Shown here: in pieces, positions 35,471-46,527 of the stretch
Numbering within the stretch: position 1 is the stretch's first letter
Layout of the letters: every line of letters begins with the position of its first letter
Source: Porodaedalea pini
Taxonomy: Eukaryota; Basidiomycota; Agaricomycetes; Hymenochaetales; Hymenochaetaceae
DNA length: 64,000 nt
Assembly: GCA_002794775.1 (NCBI GenBank)
Contig: NBAY01000004.1
Span: forward strand, 992,001 to 1,056,000
Direction of reading: 5' to 3'
Program-made: the position numbers and the translations under genes
The notes under the pieces: model-generated
Database searches by the model: none
What the model was told of the DNA's origin: nothing
Seen by the model: the letters and a program-made list of their open reading frames with translations, nothing else

Positions 35471-35963
35471 TGAGGGAGCCTGGGTCTGAGGGTTGGAAAG
35501 GTCTGGGGAAATCGTGTCAGTTGAAAGCGCGGTTTTGAAGCCTAAGTGACAGTTGAAAGAGGTAAAGAAACTGAGAAGCAGGATATATGCATGCAGGCCT
35601 TGTCGATTTACGATGGATAAAAGACATGCGGCTGGCCTCGCAGTCGGGTAAGTTCCTTCGGGAAACGTATGGTGTGACTGCAGGGCCGAAGCTCATTTGA
35701 AGGGAAGCCTGGGCTCGCGGTACTCACTTTGCGAATGTCGATTTTTGAACATTTTTGTGTAATGAACATGAGAGCGAGTTATACTCCAGGATGGCGAGTC
35801 GAGCTTCAAAATCCGCAGGCGTTGCTGCCTACGGTGTATGATGGTAAATGGGAGAGATGCGAAGGAAAGCCTGCCGCGCTCACTACTTCTCTTCCATCAA
35901 TTTTTTTAATTTATTCCCACACGCTATTTCCGAGCACAGTGGTACTCTTGGTCTCTTACAGCG
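35471..35963. promoter_or_regulatory. Divergent promoter, AT-hook gene / BFR2
   Basis: 493 bp between two divergent start codons, so it should contain both promoters. A T-rich stretch lies at 35890-35925 just upstream of BFR2. No specific factor site is claimed. Confidence 0.5.
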
Positions 35964-37814
35964 ATGTCGAAGCGTATGCATGTCCCCTCCTCCCCGACGT
36001 ATCCCCTTATTTACCTCCAGCTTTCGCCAGATGTATCTTTGGCCCAACAGCTTGCCCAGCTCGACCAACCGGCTCCCGTAGGTCGGTGTGTAAATTTACT
36101 TCGTGTGCAAACTATTCTGACGGGCCTGACCATATATATGCACGTGAGCAGACTTCGACCCAGAAGACGCTGCTATTACGAACGTCGAGGCAGAGGATGC
36201 CAACGAACATACTATCAACGCGGGCAGGGAGCATTATCTAGACGTCGGGTAGGCCTCGACAATTGTATAATGTTCTCACTCTTTTAATGACTTCGCGACA
36301 GTCCCTCTACTCTCCGAAGCAGGCTGCTTGAAAGTGTTTCCGACCCCAAGTACGAGGGTGTGCGTATCTCAAGAAATCAGCTGGAAGGGGACGACGACGA
36401 GCTGTCTGATGATGTGCCTGATGCTCAACGGCAGCCCGTGACCTCGGAGGAAGAAGATGAGAATAGCGATGAAGAAGAGAACGACGGCAATTCAGGCAAA
36501 GAAAGCACTCGAGAACGCCCCTCGGAGGCTGTCGCGAATACAAATCCCGCTCCACAAAACCCCGAAGAATCTGACCTTTCATTAACGCTCAAGCGTGCGC
36601 GTGAGGAGGAACGGAAGAAGGGCAAGGCGGTCGCAAGACAGCTGGTAAGGATTCCTGTATTTCCAATATAGTATGCGAGGCTTACACGCCCTGTAGACCA
36701 TGTATGATAGTCTACTGGATGCACGGATCAGATTGCAGAAATGCGTAACCTCCATGAACAAATTACCCAACGCGACAAAAATTCCCCTTTACCTTACAGG
36801 TCCTGAATCTCGTGGTGCAACCAACAAGCTGCTTTCCGAGAGTTTATGCCTCGCGGACGACCTATTCGAACTCCAAGAGGTAAACAAAATATGCTACCGC
36901 CGAGAATAATAGCGCTTGAAACTAAACGTTTCGTGTAGAAATTGATAACTATGAACGAGACTCTCAATCTTCCCGCTCGAAAGCGCCGAAAAGTAGGTGG
37001 TAATCCGGAAACAGACCGCGATTGGGAAGAAGAGCTGCAAAAGAGCTCTACCTACTTCGCGGAACTTAAGGCAACGTAAGGTGGCTTATTTCTTTGCTCA
37101 AGTCCTTTTGACTAAACAAAATCCTCCATGGATATCAGTTTCCACCCGCATCTCCTCACGACGCTTCAAAAATGGTCAAACAAAGTACTCGCGATTGCAC
37201 CTTCTGCCCTCCTCCCTTCCAATCGTACGAAGTTTTCCAGCAAGAGTGCGAACCAGGTCAAGAGCGCCGTACAACTCATCGACGAGGCGCTTCTCGAACG
37301 CGAGAAACTCATCGCGCGCACCCGAGTCTGGCGTGGGGCAGGCAACCAGCTTAATGTCGACTCTAACTCGCCTTCCTCAAAAACGGAGGATGCTTCTTCT
37401 TCTGATGCCATTGCTGACATCTTTGACGACACAGACTTCTACCAGACCCTCCTGCGGGATGTCATTGACGCACGCTCCGGGGCTGGCGCTCCCGGGACGG
37501 GGCTCGATGGGCTCTCCGCAGACTGGCGTGCAGCGCAGCAACAGCGAAAAAAGGCGCGCCGGAGTGCTGTCGACACACGCGCGAGCAAGGGCCGCAAGCT
37601 GCGTTTCGACGTACACGAGAAGCTGCAGAACTTCATGGCCCCCGTACCTGCCCCAGGCGGTGTTGCATGGCATGAGGAACAGGTCGATGAGTTGTTCGCG
37701 TCGTTGCTTGGGAAGGACTTTTTTGACACTGGGGACGCGCCTGAGGAGGGTCAGCCGACCATGGACGTGGACATAGAGAAGGCTTTAAAGGGCGGATTCA
37801 GAGTCTTTGGGTAG
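35964..37814 (+). CDS. BFR2: Bfr2/AATF (Che-1) ribosome biogenesis protein
   Basis: Nucleolar factor of the small-subunit processome, orthologue of yeast Bfr2 and animal AATF. Six exons in frame: 35964-36081, 36152-36248, 36302-36644, 36697-36879, 36939-37075, 37139-37814. The N-terminal signature SLAQQLAQLDQPAP is followed across the first intron by DFDPEDAAITN. Then come YLDVGPSTLR, a long Glu/Asp/Asn tract, and the AATF domain: TMYDSLLDARIRLQKCVTSM, LCLADDLFELQEKL, FHPHLLTTLQKWSNKVLAIA. The C-terminal Traub domain ends FDVHEKLQNFMAPVPAP and DELFASLLGKDFF. A possible extra in-frame 57-bp intron at 35974-36030 (GTATGC...CAG) would give MSKHVSLAQQ, closer to relatives than the unspliced reading. 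Confidence 0.94.
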
Positions 37815-38245
37815 TTACGCGCAGGTGTTTAATTTTATGTTCCTCTGCCTATGCTCCATTATGACCGCAAAGCAACATATCTTCACGTTATGTTTACTAG
37901 CTCCTCACGAAGGCATAGACGTCGTTACATATAAAGACAGAACTATACAGTTTTTCATACAACCACGGGCTGACTGGTATAGGAGAACAGCCGTGCGACT
38001 TAAGGATGAGCTGAACCCTAACCTTTTTTCCGTAGTGCAAGATTATTTTGTCTCAGTCCTTAGACGTTTCACCTAGGTTAAATCACCTTTTGGCGAGCAG
38101 TACTACATAGTAACACTGATATTGGTCTTTTAAGTTTTAGATGCAGAAATAGACGACAAGCGACTGACCGCGACGCGTCGTGTCGATCGCGGAGTCTGAA
38201 TCAGGACACGCTTGCAAATGCGAGCACGGGCATCCTGGTACTACA
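37815..38245. other. Intergenic, BFR2 to TUL1
   Basis: 431 bp between two plus-strand genes: BFR2 3' flank and TUL1 promoter. Nothing else seen. Confidence 0.5.
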
Positions 38246-41200
38246 ATGTCTGATCCACAAGACTCACGTCCTCAGGGCGTAAATGACGCGGCACGAACAC
38301 CTGTGGCAGATGTGCGGAACAATGAAGATGACCCAGAAATCGACTCCCTGAACAATCCAGGACTTGCGGCGCAGAACGGACGCGGAAGCATGTCCTCATT
38401 CCTCTTTATGACAGTAATGCTCTTCATGCTCACGAACAATGGCGGGGTATGTATGCCAATCAAACTATCTGATAATTTTCTGAAGTCTTGAGTGCCAGGA
38501 AGACCTTGTCGTGCGCAGCCAATACCGGGAGAGTCTGAAGAGCCTGCGCTTACAGCAATCAAATTTCAGCGCCTGGCTATGGTCTGGGGGTAATGCCGCC
38601 GTGAATGCGTCCGCGGAGATGAACTTCACGCTTGTCAGTGCAATCTACGTTTTGTATTCGGAACCGGAAGCGACTGAATAAATTGTAATCTAGCCAGAAA
38701 CCGACAACTCGAGTATGAGCCTTGCACACTCCGTGATGGGCTTTGGCGTGCCATTACACCCGTCTTCGTCATCTTATTACTCAAACATCACTGGATTTGT
38801 GCACGGTCCCATAGAAATGCATAATCTGACACTCAGCCTCTCAGAGAATTCTACGTCACTCACCGACTTGAACAGCAAACTCGATTCGGGACTTGAAGAA
38901 CCGCTTTCTGCCGCCCCAGAAGCCACTCCACCCCCTCCGTGGACTCATCTCGCCTCTGAGTTTATCAAGGACATCAACGAAACTGAAACTCTAGAACGAG
39001 CCGGGACGTGGAACTGGAGTGCGCCGACAGAGATGGCATTTCGCGTTATAGAAAAGCGGCCAGTTATTCAAACGTTTGGCAGTTTACGGGGGGAAGGCGA
39101 GCAAGAGGGCGACATTCATCGAATGAATGAGTCGGTGTGGGCAGACATAAGTCTGATGCATGGTCGTGTGGAACTCGCAGATCGTGCAACGGGCGATGAG
39201 CTGGGATTTGATATGGAAGCTGTCCATTTTATTGAGAATGGGACTATATATGGGCTTGCAGAACCTTCAGGGTATATACCTTTTTATGTTTCCTTATTTC
39301 AACAGGCTCAACGAATTCCATGATTCTTCATCTACAGTCGGCACGTCGATGTGCGAGAGATTCCTTCCCTCGTTCCCGCCCAATACATGAACGCGACTGC
39401 TCAAGCGGTCAACGCAGAGTTGCTGGCTCGCATCCAGCGTTTGCAAGACATGATCAATTCTGGTAACATTGAAATTGATGCCCAGACTTCTGGTACGGTA
39501 TCTATCATATCCGCCACACTTTCTTCTTATTCATATCTATCGCAGAGGAAGCGCCAAAGACTACCTGCCCCTTCATGATATTCGCCCAGCTCATTCCGAC
39601 GCCTGTACCCCAGGAACTGATGCATGAGCTCGAGAGCGAGATGGAGAACCCGACTGGCATCTCTACAGTGTCAAGACCCAAGCTCATGATGAACGCCGTA
39701 CTGATGAGCAAGGAGTGCGGGATCATGCTCGAAATGCGTTCTGCGGAGGGCTTGAAGTCTCAGCGCTTTTGGAGGAAGGTCACGACATGTGAGGCAATAG
39801 TCTGTATTGACTTGATCCGTTTCTGACATCTCCATAGACTCCGCCGTTGCTGCTATTGTCTATCTTGTGCTGCTCCTGCTCTTTATCAGGCAGACGGATG
39901 TGAGTCAGACTCCGTCAGGCATATCGCGCGTGTCGCGGTGGACGTTCCTTACGCAAGCCGCCGCAGATTCCATTTCATTTGTGGGGGTGAGCGTGACCAT
40001 GTCTTCACATGGCTTACAATTGCTTCTAACCAACGTTCCTCTTCAGCATATAACTTTCGGCATCTTAGCAGACGGTCGTCCATCGCTCTCCCTCATTGCG
40101 CCAGCTTTCCTAGCTGCAGTCTTGTTGGCATATGAAGCTGTTGGTCTTATCCTTTATAACCTCAACATACTTCCTCACTTACTGTTTCATCTAGCAATTC
40201 TCTGTCCTCATTCACCAGATACAGCAACCTGAGGACAATACCCCCGCTCAGCCTCGGCCAATTGCTGTTCCACCCGCGCCAACGGAGCAGACCGCACCAT
40301 CTAGCACCCCGCCGATGTCTTCTCCCTCAGCTCTCTCTCCTGAGGAATCAAATACATCGTCAGGGCCTACGCAGAGTAGTCAACCTTTGCTAGCTGCTGC
40401 ACCTTCGCCTTCTCCTACCTCTAGGGGGCTTCTGACTAGTGTCTGGAGAAGATTAAGAGAAAGCCCGCAGGCACGCTTCTGTTCGTGTAGCTAGCAGATT
40501 CCTCTTTTCCCGATAGATACTTACCATTCAATGATAGGGCTGTCCATGGTTCTCGCACTCGCACTATTCGTGCGAGTGCTTGTCTCTCCGTCGCTCGCAC
40601 TGCTTACCATTGCTGGCATCTATAGCAATTTCTGGGTCCCGCAAATCGTTCGCTCAGCACGTCGCGGGACAACTTCCGGGTTGCGCCTTGAATACCTCGT
40701 CGGCACAACCGCATGCAGAGCATTCTTTGCGCTTTGTGAGTTCATCTTCTTTGAATGGGTATACTAAGACATGCTTATAGCATCCGGAACAGACTTGTTT
40801 GCGTGTCCAAAAAATGTATTGGGAATTGAAACGTCTCGTATGATCCCTACTTGCTTCTGTTCTTTTATCTCGGATTGACTTCTTCGTAGCTTGGATTCTC
40901 GTCCTTGTCGGATTTATGTTTCTACAGGTCATTGTGATAACGCTTCAGGAGTACCTCGGACCTGGCTTCTTCCTCCCGCGGAATGTGAGTCCCGTACTTT
41001 TCTGTCTTAGATCATCCGACGCCGATGGACTTGTTCACGACAGTACACACCGACGATACAGTACGACTATCATCCATACATTCCTCTTCCGGATGACGAA
41101 GCCCCTGAGCCCTCCCTTGGCGATTGCGCCATCTGCATGGATGCGATTCTCGTGCAGTCGGGCGCGCAATCACGTCGTCGCTCGTTGTCTGAGAAGTCTC

Positions 41201-41641
41201 TAGCCGGGCATAGAAGAAGTATTAGCGTGAAGGAGAGAGAAAAGGAGAAAGAGCGAGAGCGGGGGGTGCGCGGGATCTTGGACAGGATCGAGGTTGCCGC
41301 GGGGCGAAGCACAGGCGTCAGTGTTGGGCTTGGGGGTAACGGGGCGAGACGGAGTTACGCCCTTGCGCCTTGTCATCATCTCTTCGTGAGCTCATTGACA
41401 TATCTTTCGTCGTTTCATTTACTTACGCTCTTCTCCTCTTGACAGCATACTGCATGTCTGGAACGGGTATGTCTACCATTTCATCATCAGCCTTGTTTTT
41501 TGCGATTCTGACATGATGTTTACGCCTATAGTGGTTAGCGATCAAGGTAGTAGTTCTCAAATATCTTCGCTCTTAAAATGAGCTCACTGGTTACTGTAGA
41601 ACATCTGTCCCCAATGCCGCCGACCACTTCCTCCGCTTTGA
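38246..41641 (+). CDS. TUL1: DSC complex RING E3 ubiquitin ligase Tul1
   Basis: Multispanning RING E3 ligase of the Golgi/endosome DSC complex, which ubiquitinates membrane proteins and in some fungi activates SREBP. Fifteen exons in frame from 38246 to the TGA at 41639-41641; the last ones are 40538-40735, 40793-40837, 40890-40984, 41062-41385, 41446-41466, 41532-41546, 41600-41641. After a short cytosolic N-terminus there is a membrane segment (SSFLFMTVMLFML), then a luminal domain of about 400 residues with many N-x-S/T sites. Several membrane spans follow (SAVAAIVYLVLLLLFI, LSLIAPAFLAAVLLAYEA, LSMVLALALFVRVLV, AWILVLVGFMFLQVIVITL). A cytosolic RING-H2 ends the protein: CAICMD, CHHLFHTACLERW, CPQCRRPLPPL. 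A Ser/Arg/Glu insert inside the RING spaces the first and second metal pairs unusually far apart, as in yeast Tul1. Confidence 0.93.
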
Positions 41642-42011
41642 CGAGCAGACTGAGTATGTTACATATATTGTGCCTGGCTGTGGCACAACCTGGTCTTGGG
41701 TGGTCTCATCATTCCCTCACTGAAATTTACCATGGTCACTTTCTATAATTTGACATCCCATAGGCATCCTGTCTAAAAACTCATATCTTTGCATTCTGGA
41801 CTCCCAACCCTCGATCCACACTTTACTCCCTAATGCCGCTGGTTTTGCATCGGATTTTCCTCGTTTATCAATCGGAAAACATCATGAATCTGTATAAGAG
41901 CTGGAGCTGCGACATCGTTATGATATGTCCATTGGTGCACACTCCGTGGAAAGCAAGATCCCAAAGAAGGACAAAGTTTCGTACAGCAAGCTGTAACTGT
42001 CGAAATTTTTA
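41642..42011. other. Host sequence between TUL1 and the transposon block
   Basis: 370 bp of TUL1 3' flank ending in the TTA (42009-42011) that is duplicated on the far side of the nested block. No other feature. Confidence 0.5.
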
Positions 42012-42064
42012 GGCCCTGTTCGGCAACTTTTTTAACGGCGTGATAACGCCCTTGTGATAGTGTA

Positions 42065-42559
42065 CAGGTGGTTCTCAAAAGTCTTCGGCCCCCCTGTTTA
42101 AGGAAACTGATTTGCATTGCTTAATCTGGTATGTAACTGTGTGAACTGAACCTTTGTGTCAGTCTGTCGTTGCATCTGATGCTCTACATGGCTCGCCTAC
42201 AGCTTGACTCACTGATAAAAAACCATATTATTGGTGCTATATGTGCTGGTGCTAGTATACACTGTGCTGCCAAGCTTGAAGTGTATCTGCTGTATGTTTT
42301 GCAGAGGGAGGAAATATTGGATATTAGAGGGCTTAACTCTTGCATAATTTATACAGTATATATTGTATCCTTATCATTTGTACAAAAATTTAGCATATAG
42401 AGAAGTGCATCTATTTTTTTTTGTCCATTTTGCATGCCCACTGAGGAGGACTATGAATGTCACGACATGAAGGTTCAGTTCACACGGTTACATACCGGAT
42501 TAAGCAATGCAAATCAGTTTCCTTAAACAGGGGGGCCGAAGACTTTTGAGAACCACCTG
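42065..42559. mobile_element. Tc1/mariner-like MITE inside layer 1
   Basis: 495-bp element with terminal inverted repeats of about 90 bp starting CAGGTGGTTCTCAAAAGTC (42065-42154 and 42470-42559). The repeats differ at about two positions, both C/T at CpG. It is flanked by TA on both sides (42063-42064 and 42560-42561), as for Tc1/mariner transposition. The 300-bp middle is AT-rich without a coding frame, so it needs a transposase from elsewhere. Confidence 0.85.
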
Positions 42560-43735
42560 TAGCTAACAACCGGAGTTTGCCGTTGTGGGCTAATTCAAGG
42601 CTACGTAGTTTAGCTATTTTGTCACAGAATGTCACAGACATTAGTCATGGGACTACAGTCGAACCTGTGTATAAGCATACCGGTGCATAAGCATTACCTG
42701 TACATAAGCATTGAATTTTTGATCCACTGAACTCGGTAGGCAGAGAATTCAGGGTCCTATAAGCATTATCCCCAAAAGCATTTGACATTAAGATTTGAAC
42801 AAAAATTTAAACCAAAAATGCTTATCTAGAGGTCATCAGGTGACCATATACAGTCGAACCTGTCAATAAGAAACCCCGTGGATAAGAAAATCCTTTGAAT
42901 AAGAATCCAAAATCTGATCCACTGACTTGGTGGAAGGAAATTAAGGGTCCAATAAGAAATTTTCTAATTCAGGAATAAGAAACTATTTTCCGGAGCAAAT
43001 ACATATGAAATTTCTTATTGATAGGTAGCTAAGGCACGTGATGTGCCTTAGTAACTGAACCATGGAACGCACAAAAAAATCATCCACAGCCTCCATGCTT
43101 TGACAAACTTCACACTGGCACCGGAGTCCATTGCTTTCATGCTTATAAAATGTCTTCTGAACTCGGCTGTGCTCAAAATCCTGATGGAACACTAAAGGAT
43201 GCTAGTGAAATCAAATTCATGCATTCCCACAGTGCTTCTCCCATGCTTCTCAGCACTCTACCACCTGCTTCTTTCCCCACTGATGCCTCTGCTGCTTCCG
43301 CGACTCTCACACCTATTGAAGAAGCACCAAAGAAGTCTTCCATTGAGAAAGCTTCTAAGCCAAAGGTGTATGGAAAGCGTACTGACATAACAGCACCACC
43401 GAAACAGTGGCACCGGTATACAACTGGTGACAAGCTTGCCGTTCTCGAGTTTATGGCTGGACCTGGAAAGGCAATGAAGGATAAGGACATGATTGCACAT
43501 TTCCAAAAGCAGTACCCCAAATTAAATCTGTCTATGATTTCAAAGTGGAGAAAGCAGCACCTGGAGTTAACTGCCACAGTTCAGGAAAATCCACTCCAGG
43601 TTTTTTTCAAGAAATCTGGAGTTTCTCAGGGTGTCAAGTTTCCAAAGCTTGAAGAAATGCTTGTTCTATTTGTCCAGACGGCCCAGGGGAGGCTCAAAAT
43701 CACAGAGGAGCTACTCCAAATTAAGGGAAAGGGGT

Positions 43736-44160
43736 TGTTAGGACTTGAACTTTCACCTTTTCTTTTACCTTCCTTTTACCATTTCTTCTCTTTTAACCGC
43801 TCCTTTTCATTATATTTAATTGTCTTTTCAATCATTTCCCACACTCCCTCCACATGACCTTCATTCGTTCCATTCCGTTCATTTATGTAACTTTAGATAA
43901 TATAGTCTCACGGTCGCCGCTATATAAGGTCTCAGAAATCACATGAACTCCTTGTTCTGCTTTTCCTCTTACCTCCGCGACGACCTAGGTGAGACTTGTC
44001 CCCCTTGTATTAGTTTAGACTTATATTAATCCTCTTACCTCCACGCCGATCTAGCCTGAGTATAGCATACCCCAAGTCCCTGCTCGAGTACAGTACGTCC
44101 CAGACGACAGTCAGCCGAGGCCTGCCCAGTCCGAGTCATCTCCCAGACTCCTGCCTAACA
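43736..44160 (+). repeat. 5' LTR of layer-4 element
   Basis: 425 bp, TGTTAGGACTTGAAC...CCTGCCTAACA. TATATAAG at 43921 is the likely promoter TATA box. GTTCTGCTTTT at 43954-43964, about 33 bp downstream, is the predicted RNA start and matches the complement of the primer-binding site. Confidence 0.92.
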
Positions 44161-44161
44161 T

Positions 44162-44172
44162 AAAAGCAGAAC
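44162..44172 (+). promoter_or_regulatory. Self-complementary primer-binding site, layer 4
   Basis: AAAAGCAGAAC, one base after the 5' LTR; complement of LTR bases 43954-43964. Same arrangement as layer 6. Confidence 0.8.
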
Positions 44173-44984
44173 CGCACCCAGGCTCATCCCCAGCATACGT
44201 CGTCGCTGTCAACTCGCCTTCACTCGGTCTAGAGGAGCGCTCCTCTCGATGGACTTGATGTGTGAACCCCCTGAACGACAACCCTCAACCCTGCCCAGAC
44301 GTTTTCGGACATTTGTGTATTACATAATACCATCAACCGACTTTTCCCAACACAACCTGAAAGTCCTACCGAGTCTGCTTAGTGCTAACTCGAGGCAGAC
44401 ACCAACGAATCCATTAGTGTCTAAAGTGTTGTGACCGAAGGTCACTGCTCGTCAACTTCTCCGACCCTGGCTCTCCGCATCTCCCTTTGGTGGAGAGGCC
44501 ACTTAATTTGGACGTGGGTGATGTTACGTGTTCAGTCATCAACATCATTGTCGATTGTTATCTCTGCTGTGCCTTTCCGCCTCATCATCAACTTTGCCGA
44601 TGAACCCATTCAATGTTGGCGTAACCCCAGATCGAACGCACAACTGATCCCTGTTCCTCCACCATCGTCAAGATAGATCTCACCGACGAACAGCAATGGG
44701 CCCTTCCTGCATCAGCCTGTTGGGATCCAGACCAACCAAGCTACGTCGTGACCAACAATAGCGGTGTTACACATGAGATCTGGTGGAGTGAGATCCAGCA
44801 TAGCTGGTATTCGACGAATGAAGAAGGAAGGAGAGCTAGGTGGCCCCCAGCTGTCCTGTCATCACCTGCACCATCGATGTCCACTGTCAACCTACCACCG
44901 ACTCCAGGACCATACCGGGAGACCAATAGAGACCTGTCACCCCCAACCCCCCCTGAACCCTCGACATCGATGCCTGAACCAGAA

Positions 44985-46508
44985 ATGTTGACAGGAGGTT
45001 TCAGCCAACAGCAAATGGAGCAGATTGCAGCAATTGTAGCAGGTGCTTTCGTGCACCAGGCAAACAACGCCCCAGCACCAGTTGCTGCAGCCAATCCCCC
45101 AACCCCCAGTATCGATGTCGCCTGGCCACGTGAATTCACTGGCGGCGATGATTATTTAGACTTCAAATGCGAAGTCCTTCTTTTCATCTCAGCAAACCTG
45201 AGCTGATACCCCACGTCGGAAAGCAAGATCTACATTGCTCTCTCCTACTTAAAGGGAGGCAATGCGGCGATGTGGGTGCAGAACTACATGGAGGAGTCGA
45301 CAACAGCTGGCATCGTGACCTTCACCGATAGCTGGGCGAGATTCCAGGAATGCCTGGACGCCTCATTCAATGACCTGAACCGGAAGGAGAAGGCATTAGT
45401 GAAGTTCTGAATGAAGGTTCAGAAGGATCTCACTGCTGACGAGTTCTTCCAGGACCTCGATGTCGTGATCACAAGAGCGGGACTGACAGATGACAGCATT
45501 ATCTGTGACCGTCTAAAGCGAGCAATGAACATCGAGGTGGTATGAGGAGTGCTGAGGTCGACGCCAGTCCCAACAACATATGACACCTGGAAGAAGAAGG
45601 CCATTGAGATCAACTGGGGTGAACAACAGATCCGGGCCATCCAACGAGGTTGCACGTTCCCAACTCTGCCACACCCACAGCAACAACAGATGCCCCTGGC
45701 TCACCGTTTGGTTGTGGCCCCACATGTCGATAAACGTGATGTGACTGGAGTTACTTTTGGAGGCGCTGGCCAACCAATGGACGTTTCGATGAATGAGGTG
45801 CAATGCCGACGAGCATGCTGGATCTGCAGCCAGCTGTCAGGACTCGAACTTTTCCCTTCTTTTTATTCTCCCTTTTATCATTTCTTTTCTTTTAATCGCT
45901 CCTTTTCATTATAATTAATCATATTTTTTCAATCGTTTCCCACACTCCCTTCATCTGACCTTCATTCGTTCCATTCTTATTTACATAAACTATACAGTAC
46001 TTAGATAATCCGGTCTCACAATCGGCATGAACAAAAGGAAGAGGAATCGCACCTGAACACCTGTTCTGCTTTTCCTCTTACCTCCGTGATGACCTAGGTG
46101 AGACCGTGTCCCCTCCTGTAGTAGTGTACATTGTATTAATCCTCTTACCTCCACGACGACCTAGCCTGAGTATAGCGTGTCCCAAGTCCCCGCTCGAGTA
46201 TAACACGTCCCAGACAACAGTCAGCCGAGGCCTGCCCAGTCCGAGTTGTCTCCCGGACTCCCACCTAACACCAGCTGGGTCACTTCAAGGACAAGTGCCT
46301 GCAAGGACAGGGGATTGTGCAGTGTATGCTGCAAATGATGGCACCCGGTGAATGTCACCTCCTCGCTGACGAGCTAGGTGCAATGAAGGAATTGTCATTC
46401 GAGGAAGTCGTAGACACTTGAAGGTCAACAGTGGAGGACTACATGGAAGAGGAGGGAGATGACGAAGAGGTTGTCGACTCACAGGGTTTTGCGAGTGGTC
46501 AGGCGTAG
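44985..46508 (+). pseudogene. Degraded gag of layer-4 element
   Basis: Corresponds to the intact gag of layer 6 from MLTGGFSQQQMEQIAAIVAG to GFASGQA and TAG at 46506-46508. Capsid landmarks are FTGGDDYLDF, YIALSYLKGGNAAMW, TFTDSWARFQE. In-frame TGA codons stand where the intact copy has Arg. The zinc knuckle CWICSQ / LGHFKDKC is split by a solo LTR (45835-46270). The slippery heptamer before the stop (46484-46490) is preserved. Confidence 0.9.
45835..46270 (+). mobile_element. Solo LTR inside layer-4 gag
   Basis: 436-bp LTR of a related subfamily (TGTCAGGACTCGAAC...CCACCTAACA) with a perfect CCAGC duplication (45830-45834, 46271-46275). It sits within the codons of the gag zinc knuckle. Removing it and one CCAGC restores the knuckle frame. 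It keeps GTTCTGCTTTT (46063-46073). A solo LTR is what remains after recombination between the two LTRs of a full element. Confidence 0.92.
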
Positions 46509-46527
46509 ACATCAGGGTGACTGACTG
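46484..46527 (+). promoter_or_regulatory. -1 ribosomal frameshift signal, layer 4 (relic)
   Basis: Same heptamer (GGGTTTT, 46484-46490), same 5-nt spacer, stem TGGTCAG (46496-46502) with CTGACTG (46521-46527, G-U pairs allowed) and the same 18-nt loop length as layer 6. Confidence 0.75.
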
